64,000 bases of DNA from Centroberyx gerrardi (Eukaryota; Chordata; Actinopteri; Beryciformes; Berycidae), in assembly GCF_048128805.1 (NCBI RefSeq), contig NC_135998.1, positions 27,893,492 to 27,957,491 of the forward strand, given 5' to 3'. A program made the translations under genes and the position numbers. Positions 1 to 16,455 of this stretch are shown piece after piece. The notes beneath the pieces are model-generated. The model was not told the origin of the DNA and ran no database searches. It worked only from the letters and a program-made list of their open reading frames with translations. Each line of letters begins with the position of its first letter. Within the stretch, counting starts at the first letter, position 1.

Positions 1-420
1 ACTGAAAGCAGATTGAATATATGGGCTGTCAAATCAGAGATTTTCAATGGTAAACAAATATGCTTGGTTTAAAATTACAGATGTAATCTGTTTGCAACTG
101 ACATCATGTGCATTTCAGTTTGAAAGTTGCAGAGTAATGTGGTCCCACAGGCTTTGCTTACCTGTTCCCAGAGCTATTAATAGGCCATTCACTGTAGTGG
201 AGCGTACTATTGTCTGAAACCAGATGGGCTAGACACACACGCACACCTGCATGGGTATGACACACTGCAGATAGATATGGTAGGCTGAGTTATTAGTGAT
301 CACTTTCAATGAATAGCTTAGATCTGGTTATGTATTTTCATACTCTAACCCCAAAACAGATGCTTGCAGAATCTTTCCCATTCACTCCCCTGTCCCTTCT
401 CTTATTCCTCCTCTCTGTAG
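1..420 (+). other. Part of intron 1 of the GRK gene
   Basis: No exon is visible here. The first visible exon at 421 is preceded by a pyrimidine-rich tract and AG at 419-420, and it starts in phase 1. A short upstream first coding exon is therefore required. In this family it encodes the N-terminal receptor-binding helix, and it is not in the window. Confidence 0.7.
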
Positions 421-6167
<5,747 letters not shown>

Positions 6168-6395
6168 GGACTGCACAGAGGCCGCTCTTATGTCGCTAGA
6201 CACAACCAGAGACGATACAATCAACAATCCCTCCCGTGTGTCCCCTGCCATCACAACTTGTGTTGCTTGTATCTCTGAACTTTCATTGCAGTCACGTCTG
6301 TCATTTTGTTAACAGACTAAACTCCAAAACAGAGCAGCTAGACTGTTGTTGATACTCTCCAGGAAAAATGTATTTTGCCTATTCAGGGTTAGGTC
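6168..6395 (+). other. Start of the GRK 3' untranslated or flanking region
   Basis: Follows the TAG stop at 6165-6167. No AATAAA is visible before the transposon begins at 6396. The pre-insertion sequence resumes at 17272, so the original 3' end may have been split by the insertion. Confidence 0.5.
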
Positions 6396-6420
6396 CATAG
6401 GCGGCGCTATTAAGAGGCTA

Positions 6421-6439
6421 GGGGAAGCTAAGCTTCCCC
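6421..6439. repeat. Subterminal palindrome of the outer element
   Basis: GGGGAAGCT and AGCTTCCCC pair perfectly around a single central base, 25 bases inside the left terminus. Such palindromes are common transposase-binding or structural sites near hAT ends; that role is inference. Confidence 0.7.
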
Positions 6440-7050
6440 AAAATTGTCATGAAAAAAAAAAACGGCAGTCCAGTAGCAGAAAATAGGAGAGCGAGCAAGC
6501 GAGAGAGACAGAGAGGCGAGCAGGACGGAAAGAGAGAGAGGATTGAAGCAGCACAAGTTGCCTAAACGGCCGACTGACACCTGAACGTAGCATCAGCAAA
6601 TGCATACACCGATGGGTTCTTGAACGTTCTAGTTATGCACATAATGAAATGTGTGCAATTTTATTTTTGCTTGTTGTATTTTAATAGCGGCATGCATGTA
6701 GACTATATGCGGTCACGCTCGCTTGCCATGTTCATTTAATGTTCATTTCGTTCGTTTTGTATTTTAAGCCTACTAGATGTTGAAGTGGAAAAGGTTATGA
6801 TAAAAAGAAAGCCATGCCTTCACTCAGCATGACCAGGTCAGCATTAACAGTTAAACTCAAGCGTTGGAAAATAAACAATGGATAACCGTAGCCAATCCTT
6901 AACACATTACTCTGTGATTATTTTCCATTCACTATTATAGCCTAATGTGTTGGTAAAATAAAAAAGGCTATAAAAAAAGTCTGTTTAAGAGGCTTTATCT
7001 CACAGTAAAAGCCCATTCACATCTAGAACAATAACTATAAAGATAACTAT

Positions 7051-8564
7051 GACTATAATAAGATTTAGTATAAGTAGTAAATGGAATATCTGTGTTCACA
7101 CTACAACTATAACTATAAAAACACACCGGCGCTATTTGACAAAGACCGTCGCCTCTAAAAATGTTGAAAAGAAAAGTGACATACTGGTCAGGGTCAGAAG
7201 AGCTTAGCGGTAAGACTGACCTGGAAGTTAGTTAAATCGCTAACTTTTGCTAGCTAACTAACAAAACAGCATCATGTCTTGGCCAACCTGACCGCAAATG
7301 CACCATTATCCTATGTTTTTAATATGACCGGGAGGTAACAACATGTGTCCCTCCAGTAGCCTGTTGAAACCGTTCAGCCACGGTGAAGTTACAGGTGTTT
7401 CTCTCAACATGGGCTACAGGAGACTTGACTTTGATCCACAGTAGATGTGGTGTTCAGAGTCACCTACTGGTAAAGAAATACATAGCTTCACTTGGTGGCC
7501 ATTAGCTCTCATATAGCCTAAACAAGCACAATAATGTCATGAAAGCGCCGTAAAAGAACATTATTATCTGCCAGCTCCTCTCTCTTTTGCGGCAATCCAT
7601 GAACCCAAATCTTTCGGCAATGTCGTTATTTAGAAAGTGCGTAAAATAAAAGCATGTCGGTAAAGTAATCATGCTCCATTTTTTCTCGGAATATTCGGCG
7701 CTGATATTGTTATAGTGTGAACGCTTGAGCAACAGCATATCCCCGGCTAACACGTGACGAACCAGCGACGTATCTAGTCTGACTTTTTGGTCATTTCACG
7801 ACCATCTGAAGACGTTGTCGTTATGTTTTGTGGTGGTAACATTATTACCTCCACTCCCCCGCCTCAGATTACCTGCATACGACTAAATGATATAACGTGC
7901 TCCGACGGTCAGTCGGTCATTAAATTACCAGCCGGCGAGGTATGTCAACTATCAAGTATGAGCAACCCCAATGAGGAAAAAGCTGCATTTTGTAGGCTTA
8001 TTGCAATAAGCCTGTGGACAATCTTAATTTCTGCAAACTGACCAACTACAATCTGAGAGAAAATAACAGTTATGTGTATATTATATATATATATACACAT
8101 ACATACTTGTAGTAATATAACTTAGAATATACGTATAGTCTACATATATGTATAAATATACTTAAATTCTATTAAAATATTTCTAGGTTTCTGTTGTGAC
8201 TATGTTCATTAGTATCGCTAGTTCTAATGCAATGTAAAATGAAACATGCTTGCATTCTCAAGTATCTAGTAAAATTTACAATATTAAAATGTTTAATTAC
8301 TTAAAATTACAAAAATACTATAAAAATATGAGAAATTCTAACCCTTTTCATTAGAAAAATAAGCTGCACAAATTCCAGTGGCTGTAATTTTGGAGAATCC
8401 AATGTAACATACTTGAAAACATCTGTGAACTGCTTTAAGAAGGTACTACTGACTCTTGTTCTAAAGGTGCACTGTTAAATAAAGTCATGTCTTTTCCCAA
8501 AAAAAAGATGACATGTTTCCTCCTTCAATCAAAATCAAGGTCATTTTTCTTTATTTTTTCAAAC
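7051..8564. other. Left interior of the inner element, no gene seen
   Basis: AT-rich sequence with a second ACTATAACTATAAAAAC motif near 7105-7125 and a (TA)n stretch near 8082-8100. The short open frames are not convincing: I found no domain motif or in-phase partner exon. Confidence 0.5.
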
Positions 8565-8936
8565 TGATGGAGGGGAGGGTGAAGCCTGGTGGTACTGACT
8601 GATAGAGAGAAGAGTGGAGCCTGGTGGTACTGGCTGATAGAGAGGAGAGCGAAGCCTGGTGTTACTGGTTGATGGAGAGGAGAGGAGAGGAAAGTGAAGC
8701 CTGGTGTTACTGGCTGATGGAGAGGAGAGAGAAGCCTGGTGGTATTGGCTGATAGAGAGGAGAGCGAAGCCTGGTGTTACTGGCTGATGGAGAGGAGAGA
8801 GAAGCCTGGTGGTATTGGCTGATAGAGAGGAGAGAGAAGCCTGGTGGTATTGGCTGACAGAGAGGAGAGTGAAGCCTGGTGGTATTGGCTGATGGAGAGG
8901 AGAGTGGAGCCTGGTGGTATTGGCTGATAGAGTGTA
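8565..8936. repeat. 35-bp minisatellite, array 1
   Basis: About 10-11 diverged copies of a purine-rich unit containing GAAGCCTGGTGGTATTGGCT and AGAGAGGAGAG. The same family and orientation recurs at 11131-12003. Copies differ by small indels and by GGTGGTATT versus GGTGTTACT variants. Confidence 0.95.
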
Positions 8937-9770
8937 CGTACTTTTATTACGTACTGAAATTTGCCCCCTCGTCTCTCCTTATAGCTCGAATCCATCACTT
9001 TTGTTGGAATAAATCTGAAGGAAAGCTATGAAATTACAAATATGGCTGTTTCTTCTTTGAATTAGTACAAAGGGGGACGCTACAAAACTGGCTGCTCTTT
9101 GTCTCCGCCATTGTACTGGTGACTGTTAAGATAACCGGAAAAGGGTTACTCCCAAATCTGGTTTGCATACCTGGAAATGTGAGATAGGCCTATAGGCTAC
9201 TACCTGTATAAATTAGGTAAAGACTAGAGTAGCCCTTTTTGTCTCTTAGGTAAATGTATCAGAATAGGCTACTACCTGTATAAATGTGCGTAAGACTAAG
9301 GTAGCCCATCCTGTCAATAAGAAAAATGTATCAGAATCGGCTACTAGCTGTATAAATGTGGTAAAGACTAGGGTAGCCCATCCAGTCGCTTAGGAAAATG
9401 GGTCAGAATAAACTACTACCTGTATAAGTGTGGGACAGCCTAGAGTAGCCAAACCTGTCAGGTCAGAGAATTTATCACAATAGGATACTACCTCTGTAAA
9501 TGTGGTAAAAACTAAGGTAGCCCATCCTGTCAGTTAGGAAAATGTATCAGAATAGACTACTAGCTGTGTAAATGTGGTAAAGACTTGGGTAGCCCATTCA
9601 GTCGCTTGGGAAAATGTGTCAGAATAAGCTACTACCTGTATAAATGTGGTACAGTCTAGAGTAACCCTTCCAGTCTCTTAAGAAAATGTATCACAATAGG
9701 CTACTGCCTGTATAAATGTGCTAAAGACTAGGATAGTCCATCTTGTCGGGTAGGAACATTTATCAGAATA

Positions 9771-10437
9771 CCGTAAAACTTCAATTAAAAGCCGAGTCCC
9801 AATTAGACGCCGGTCCCTTTTACTGGCCGGGTGTGGCTACACGTTTTGACAAATAAAGGCCGGTCTCAATTAGAAGCCGGTTGCCAGTTTTTTTTTTTTT
9901 ACTTGCATTCAAACGTCAGTCACATTTGCTGATCGCCATGGCGGCACAGAGAAAAAAGTACGACCTGAAATTCAAGCTGTCAGTTGTCAAATTTGCTGAA
10001 CAAAACTCAGAAGCAGCAGCAAGACATTTCTCCGTTGATCCCAAGAGAGTGAGAGAATGGCGAAAAAATAAAGTTGAACTTCAACGTCTGTCCGAGGAAG
10101 ACGGTAAAAGGGCTTTCTAAGGTAGGCTACCGGTATTTTGATACGGCTCTCGCTCTCGCTCTGTGCATGAGGTTGGCCTAGATGTGCTGTCTCTCGGAGC
10201 GAGATCAAATGAATGATTCGTAATTGATATGTTATTCGATAGCCTAATTTTTATACAAGTAATATTCATACTGGTTTACCAGTAAATAAACAATTTGATA
10301 GTATTTCCCATCTTTGCTGAGCAAGAGTTTTAGGAATTAAAGGCCTGTCCCATATAGACACCTATCCCAAATATAGGCCGGTTGAGTTCAGTGTTTGAAG
10401 CAAATAAAAGCCTGGGCTATTAATTGAAGTTTTACGG
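9771..10437 (+). mobile_element. 667-bp pogo/Tc1-like non-autonomous element
   Basis: The left terminus CCGTAAAACTTCAATTA (9771-9787) is a perfect 17-bp inverted match of 10421-10437. TA duplications lie at 9769-9770 and 10438-10439. Removing the element rejoins a unit of the 75-bp array exactly at GAA-TA-GGCTAC, which proves the insertion. Subterminal GGCCGGT motifs occur near both ends. It encodes a single short ORF (9938-10120). Confidence 0.93.
9938..10120 (+). CDS. 60-aa psq/Brinker-type helix-turn-helix protein from the pogo-like element
   Basis: The ATG at 9938 has a strong context (GCCATGG). The peptide has YDLKFKLSVVKFAEQ, then AAARHFSVDPKRVREWRK, a lysine-rich helix-turn-helix of the kind at the N-terminus of pogo-family transposases and POGK. 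Acidic QRLSEEDGK follows and the frame stops at 10120. No DDE catalytic domain follows within the element. It could bind the element's own ends and act as a repressor (inference), or be a passive remnant. Expression is unknown. Confidence 0.65.
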   Translation: MAAQRKKYDLKFKLSVVKFAEQNSEAAARHFSVDPKRVREWRKNKVELQRLSEEDGKRAF

Positions 10438-10479
10438 TAGGCTACTATCTGTATAAATGTCATTAAGATTAGAGTAGCG

Positions 10480-11126
10480 TGTAACAAAGTGGATATCTAA
10501 TAAGGCTTGGGTAGAGCATCTCAGTGATTAAGGACACATAGATGGCAGACATTAAGTGGATAAGGTAAAATACAATTTTATTTAAATAAAAAATACATAG
10601 GCTACCCCCGTACATAAAATCTGCACTAAAAGCATACAAGCACATAAAAACCAGGAGCCCCAATACAAGGGAAGATTGCGTGCACACAAAAGATAAGTCT
10701 GCTACAGAGCGAGCCGGGAGGCTTCATATAAGGAAGAACAGTTGATTTTGTTGCAGTTTACACACCAGGCGGTCAATAGGTCTACAATACCGCCAAAATA
10801 TGAGACCAATGCCACCAATTTGATTTTCCCCACTAGCATACGATACCGCACAGAAGTAGCCTCGCTCGCTCGCTCTGGAACAGCGTCCCTCTTTAAGTCC
10901 GGAGCCCCTTTTTAAAAAGACGCCGACTGGACTTCCCTTGATTGCTGAGCAGCCACAGATGCTCAGGTCTGCTGGGTAACGGGACCCACCGGAACATAGG
11001 AGGGAACAGAGAGACAGCCGATCAGGAATGCACTTATCAATAACAACTAATAACCATCCTTTCATAAAAATATAGAAACACTAAAACAAAAATGGCAAAA
11101 TGAAATACAATAACAGTGCCCCGCTA
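10480..11126. mobile_element. Possible solo LTR or unclassified insertion
   Basis: Begins TGTAAC and ends GCTACA, about 650 bp, with an AATAAA inside. It separates the end of the 75-bp array from the start of the second 35-bp array. No matching target duplication is visible, so this is a weak call. Confidence 0.3.
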
Positions 11127-11130
11127 CACG

Positions 11131-12003
11131 AGAGTGAAGCCTGGTGATACTGGCTGATGGAGAGGAGAGGAGAGTGGAGCCTGGTGTTACTGGCTGATGG
11201 AGAGGAGAGTGAAGCCTGGTCTAACTGGCTGATAGAGAGGAGAGTGGAGCCTGGTGGTATTGGCTGATAGAGAGGAAAGGAGAGTGGAGCTTGGTGTTAC
11301 TGGCTGATGGAGAGGAGAGTGAAGCCTGGTGGTATTGGCTGATGGAGGGTGAAGCCTGGTGTTACTGGCTGATGGAGAGGAGAGAGAAGCCTGGTGTTAC
11401 TGGCTGAAGGAGAGGAGTGTGGAGCCTGGTGTTACTGGCTGAAGGAGAGGAGTGTGGAGCCTGGTGTTACTGGCTGAAGGAGAGGAGAGTGAAGCCTGGT
11501 GTTACTGGCTGGTGGAGAGGAGAGTGAAGCCTGGTGTTACTGGCTGAAGGAGAGGAGAGTGAAGCCTGGTGGTATTGGCTGATAGAGAGGAGAGTGAAGC
11601 CTGGTGGTATTGGCTGATAGAGAGGAGAGTGAAGCCTGGTGGTATTGGCTGATGGAGAGGAGAGTGAAGCCTGGTGGTATTGGCTGACAGAGAGGAGAGT
11701 GAAGCCTGGTGGTATTGGCTGACAGAGAGGAGAGTAAAGCCTGGTGGTATTGGCTGATGGAGAGGAGAGTGAAGCCTGGTGGTATTGGCTGATAGAGAGG
11801 AGAGTGAAGCCTGGTGGTATTGGCTGATGGAGAGGAGAGTGAAGCCTGGTGGTATTGGCTGATAGAGAGGAGAGTGAAGCCTGGTGGTATTGGCTGATGG
11901 AGAGGAGAGTGAAGCCTGGTGGTATTGGCTGATAGAGAGGAGAGTGAAGCCTGGTGGTATTGGCTGATGGAGAGGAGAGTGAAGCCTGGTGGTATTGGCT
12001 GCT
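11131..12003. repeat. 35-bp minisatellite, array 2
   Basis: About 25 copies of the same unit as 8565-8936. From about 11555 on they are very regular, alternating GATAGAGAGG and GATGGAGAGG forms. Because 35 is not divisible by 3, minus-strand frames rotate through all phases every 105 bp and stay open in more than one frame, giving a spurious 35-residue peptide repeat rich in Ser, Pro and Gln. Confidence 0.96.
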
Positions 12004-12235
12004 TTTCTCCATGAAGCACTTTGTAACTTCTTGTTTCCAAAAGTTATATGAAGTAAAACTTACTTACTGACTTACCTACTTACTTACAATTTACAGTTAA
12101 TACAGTAGCCTATATAGTATATAACAGGTCAGAAATCGAATTATATCAATACTTACCAAAAGTAATCAATTGTATCAACAAACAATTACACTCCAGCTAC
12201 CATATAATTCTAAAAACCTATGTATGTCTAAAATC

Positions 12236-12802
12236 TAAAAGGAGGCTGCAGCTGCTGCTCTGAGCTAATAGGACAGCTGACAGTGCTGGCATGGAACAGC
12301 ACACTCAGTAGATCAGAGAGCGAATTGTATCAACAAATAGGCCTATAGGCTAAAGGGACAGCTGCCTTCTGACTTGGAACAGCCCGCTCAACATATCAGA
12401 AACCGAATTGTATCAACAATTATAGGCTAAAGGGACGGCTGACTGCTGGCTTGAGATGGCCTGCTCAGCAGGTCAGAAACCAAATTATATCAACAAACAA
12501 TCATACCGAGATCTGAGGACAGTGTATCACGCCGGCTACCAAATCTCTAAAACCTATTTATGTCTAAAACTATACTATTTACAGTACCTGCAATCAGAGT
12601 CTCAGGTATCTCTTGGGAGGAGAGGGGCTGCTGCTGCTGTCATCGCTGCTAGCCTTCCTCTTCCTCTGACTCTGACGCATCGGCACGTCTCTGGGCCTGG
12701 GGAAGGTACAGAAGGGACAGCTAAAGGGACGGCTGACTCTGCTGGCTTGAGACAGCCCACTCAGCAGATCAGAAACCAAATTGTATCAACAAACAATCAA
12801 AC
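12236..12802. repeat. ~105-bp diverged tandem repeat overlapping the 3' end of the unknown gene
   Basis: Repeated blocks carry AAAGGGACGGCTGACT, then GCTGGCTTGAGA, then CAGATCAGAAACCAAATT, then TATCAACAAACAATCA. Copies are recognisable near 12270, 12350, 12430 and 12720. The last copy coincides with intron 4 of the minus-strand gene and is bounded by two copies of CTGGGGAAGGTACAGAA (12697 and 12803). Confidence 0.8.
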
Positions 12803-15800
12803 CTGGGGAAGGTACAGAAAACGGACAGCATCATGTGGCCCTCTGGACTGTAGTCAGTCAGCCTCCACCGACCCTCCAGCTCCCCTCTCACAGGGCAGCA
12901 GACTGGGGAGATGACCCTGATGAAACGGCTGCCCGCCACCTTGGAAATAAGACCACATTAGAAATAAGAGTTTTGTGTAACACTTTCATGTGCCATCCTC
13001 TGGTTTCAATGTAAGTCTTTTAACATGTTTGATTATTTTTTTGCCCATAATAAATGCAAGCAATCACCTCCATAGGGCAGACGTGGTTCCTGGGGTCTGC
13101 CTTCAGGGCTGCTGGCTCGACCTTGTCAGGGTGGCTTGGAGTCACAAGGGAGTGAGCTGAAGACCTGGAGGCTGCTGTGGACACGATCACAGCTGCCGGT
13201 GCTTCCATCACGGGACCTAGGGATGGGACAGTATATTGAAATTCAATATATTGCAATACAAAAATGTGACAATACGTATTCTGGGGCAGAAAAATTAATC
13301 GCAATATCAGCTATATCTTATTCTGCTGTAGTAATCACAAATGAGACAGCTTGCCCATCACAATTTCATAAGCTCTCTATCAAAATTATTAGACTATTTA
13401 TTATTATTTGCACCTTGTAATGACATTTTTTAATTCTTGTTTAGGTTCTAGCAAGCCAATGCCATTGCTAGAAAGATTTGTGGTTCAGAAATAAACATAA
13501 TTCTGCAGAGTCATACTTTGTTGTCATTGAACTTTTATCCTATTACATCTTTTTGTGGTTGCAGTGTTTCCCCTAGCATAGAAATTAGTGGGTGGACCCA
13601 GTAATGTCGGGCCCAGTAATGTCGATCACCAGCCCACTAATCCCTGTCAGCAATTACACCAAAGTTTGCCGGCTCTGCAGTGTTTGGCCCTTCAGGCAAA
13701 TCACAGAGTAAGTACGCCCCAAACCCAAATCTGTGGTGAAGCCTGACATCTACTACCCTATCCCTCCATCTACCCTACTTTTCACCATTAGATGTCAGGC
13801 TACACCACAGATTTGGGTTTGGGGTTTAGTTACTCTTTAAAAACGGAAAAGTCCACCCAACCGGGAAGCCAGGTCACTTTAAACAAACACACAATCAAAT
13901 GACAGGCACAAACAGTTCAATCTGAGCCGCGGAGCTGACAGGTTGTGTTGTGAAAACACTATAGTAATTTAACTTTCAAAGATGAATTACTATAGTGTAA
14001 AGTTTGCTACCTAGCATGGCAAGGAGAGTGAAGGAATATGTAGCCATCTGTTGTTTGATTGACTGTAACGTTAGCTAAATAGGTGGCAGTGGTGTATCTG
14101 AATATGGTGGTGAATATGGTGTTAATCTGAATATAGTCATTTAAAAAGTCTCCTATAGACAGCCATCAGTCTCTTAACTTCTGAATGCACCAGCATTTTA
14201 GAATCATTTTATAGACAGAATGAAATCTACTGTTTTGTGAAGCTTATTCGGGAATGGCAACAATATGGAGAGTGTTGACTTGTATCGTGTAATAAGCATG
14301 TCCCATCCCTACCTAGTGGTGTGTTCTCCATGTGGTCCTGGGATGGATAGACGAAGGGGGAAGTCAGCACTTCCGCTTCAAAGGCCCCCTCATGGTAAAT
14401 CCAAGAATAGTCACTGGACTGTCCGGTGAGGCGGCGGAAGAGGGTGGGGACCACCTGACCGATGGCAAGGATGTTGTCCCTAGTCAGAGGACGGTTCCTC
14501 AGGTTGGTCACATGCATCAGTACCCCGATGATTGTTAGCAGCCCAGCTAAATGGAAAACACAATGAGACATGAATTACTTTTATTTATCTGACTACATGC
14601 CTTTCTTAAAAACATGAAATAAAAAGTAAAAATAGGAAATTTCATTAGTGATTCAGGAAAAATTAAAGATGTGAAAATATCATATCTAAGCTCAAATATT
14701 CAGCACTGTTGAAAAAGAAATCCATGCTCAAGCAACAAAAAGGAGCGATACAACCTTAAATCCAAAATAGCATGCTGAGAGAGAAAGGTGTAACACTCTT
14801 GTAGAAGAAAAATGGAAATCTATTTATTTAGCTATAAAAACATGAAGTTTTGGTCACTTGACCCTGTGCCTTTCTCTCTCAGCAAGCCCAAATATTCAGT
14901 AAGAATTAATTGTTGGATCACTGTCAAACACATGAATAAGTATATATACATTAAGTAAGATGTTGGGCTATTTCAGAAATGGTAGAAAATTTTGTTTGCC
15001 AGTGGGACTGAATCGGCAAAGGCTTCCAGAGAAAGCTTAAACAGCTCTATAGTTGAGAGACCTGTATATATCTACATGCACCTAAATCCACATCACTCTT
15101 TGTGACAATAAGCAAATTCTGTCTGGGAAAGGTCTTAATTTTATTTCAGCCACACATTATAATGCTTTTGAAACATATATTGACTTTGAAATATTTTTGT
15201 AGACAAAGAATTCTTTGGGTCTAATGATGAGATACCCGTTGAGATGCGCTATACAAATAAAAATTATTATTACTATGTTCTTTTTAACATGCCCACTGTT
15301 AAGATAATTTCTTCCTGGGATTTGCCTGGACATGCTTTACTAATAAACTGCACTCCAATGTCAATATCTAAGAATTATAGAGGAGTGTCAATTAGAAAAT
15401 CTTGTGTGATATCAAATTTCCCTTTGTAAAACACTTGAACTAAGATCAAGCCTCTAACGTTATATTAATTGTAAAGAGGCACAATTACATAATCTAACAC
15501 CAAAATCCACCCATTTGCTGCTGTTCATAACAATAAAATAAATGACTCCCAGCGGGAACTGTGTGTTTTTACATATCAATTTACTTACTATGTCCTTTGA
15601 GACATGCTTGTGATAAAGGGCTATATAAATAAACAAACTTGATTAACCTAGCATCCAACCAAGCCAGCATCCAATTCACAGCCAACACTAATTGAAAACT
15701 GCACATTTTCAGTTTTAAGAAATCGTTTTTAGCTAACATTACGGTAGCTAAACAGTAGCAAGTAGCAGGCTAACATCAAACCTAAGCTAACGTTAGCTTG

Positions 15801-16455
15801 CAGTGGTAATTGAATTTTTTTTTTTTTTTTAAATTGATCAACCCTTTGGCTGGTAAAATGTCGAGGGTCACAACGGTAAAATACAAAAAACAGTAATTGT
15901 TTTTCTAAGGCTCATATTTTAACGAATCGTGTTTGTTTTCATCCAATTTATATAAGCTAGCTAACCATAGGTGAGCTAAAGTTAGCTTGGCTAACTTTGA
16001 CTCGCCTTATTTTGCCTTACCATGTTTTGTCATGTTTTTATTTTTTAACCAAACCCACATTTTGACATTTGGTCAGGGTTATAAGATAATGATGCGTTAT
16101 GGCTTCGTGGCGCATGGGGTTCATTGGAGACACCGGTGCCGGGCGCACAGCCACCCTCTACAGCCGCACCCACTGTCTGATACCCCGAGTCAGTAAATGA
16201 GAATAAAGAACTTGTCTAGTCTGTTATGCTTTTTTCATTCAAATCAAATGAATGTGAAATGTTGAATTCATGGCTAGGTTCACTCTTTCCAAAAACAAAA
16301 GGCACATTTAGGAAACCTGGGCCAGTCGCAGCAGTCTCATCTTCCTCTAACGCCATGTCGGTGTCTCCCTCTTTTTCTAACACTACGTAGGGTTTCCCCG
16401 TTATGGAGGTGAGAGCTCCGGTGTCCTGTCGCGCCGCCAGTGGCACAGGTATCAT
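12594..16455 (-). CDS. Unrecognised five-exon gene inside the nested transposon
   Basis: I do not recognise this protein. Minus-strand exons: 16455-16317 (tentative first exon, ATG at 16455), 14546-14313, 13216-13068, 12939-12803 and 12696-12594 (TGA). Every boundary is GT/AG and the phases sum to an exact 253 codons. Exon 2 has a hydrophobic start (LLTIIGVLMHVTNL) and RDNILAIGQVVPTLFRRLTG, then SDYSWIYHEGAFEAEV. Exon 3 is Ala/Ser/Pro-rich. Exon 4 has GSRFIRVISPVCCP and GRWRLTDYSPEGHMM. The C-terminus is basic and serine-rich (KRKASSDDSSSSPSPPKR), probably a nuclear localisation signal. Open, phase-consistent exons argue against random sequence. It may be a transposon accessory gene or a captured host gene. 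Exon 1 and its 1.8-kb intron are the least certain; the intron is AT-rich and has LINE- or SINE-like 3' tails near 15245 and 15620. Confidence 0.5.
13706..13835. repeat. Foldback element with 47-bp arms
   Basis: The arms 13706-13752 and 13789-13835 are reverse complements. The inner 36 bases (13717-13752 with 13789-13824) have one mismatch, and the outer GAGTAA/TTACTC also pairs. The loop is about 36 bases. It lies in intron 2 of the minus-strand gene, so the transcript could fold into a long stem. Confidence 0.85.

Larger units (their letters stand above)
9184..10478. repeat. ~75-bp tandem array, interrupted by a transposon
   Basis: About eight copies of a unit carrying GGCTACTACCTGTATAAATG, then AAAGACTA, then GTAGCCCATCCTGTC, then AAAATGTATCAGAATA. 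The array runs to 9770, is broken by the pogo-like insertion at 9771-10437, and resumes with GGCTACTATCTG at 10440. Confidence 0.92.

Noticed and set aside
8565-12003. CRISPR-like arrangement of regularly spaced repeats
   Set aside because: Units are contiguous minisatellites without unique spacers, in a vertebrate genome.
11467-12040. Two overlapping minus-strand frames of 181 and 167 codons with a Ser/Pro/Gln repeat
   Set aside because: They are products of a 35-bp minisatellite that lacks stops in more than one phase; there is no unique sequence or splice context.
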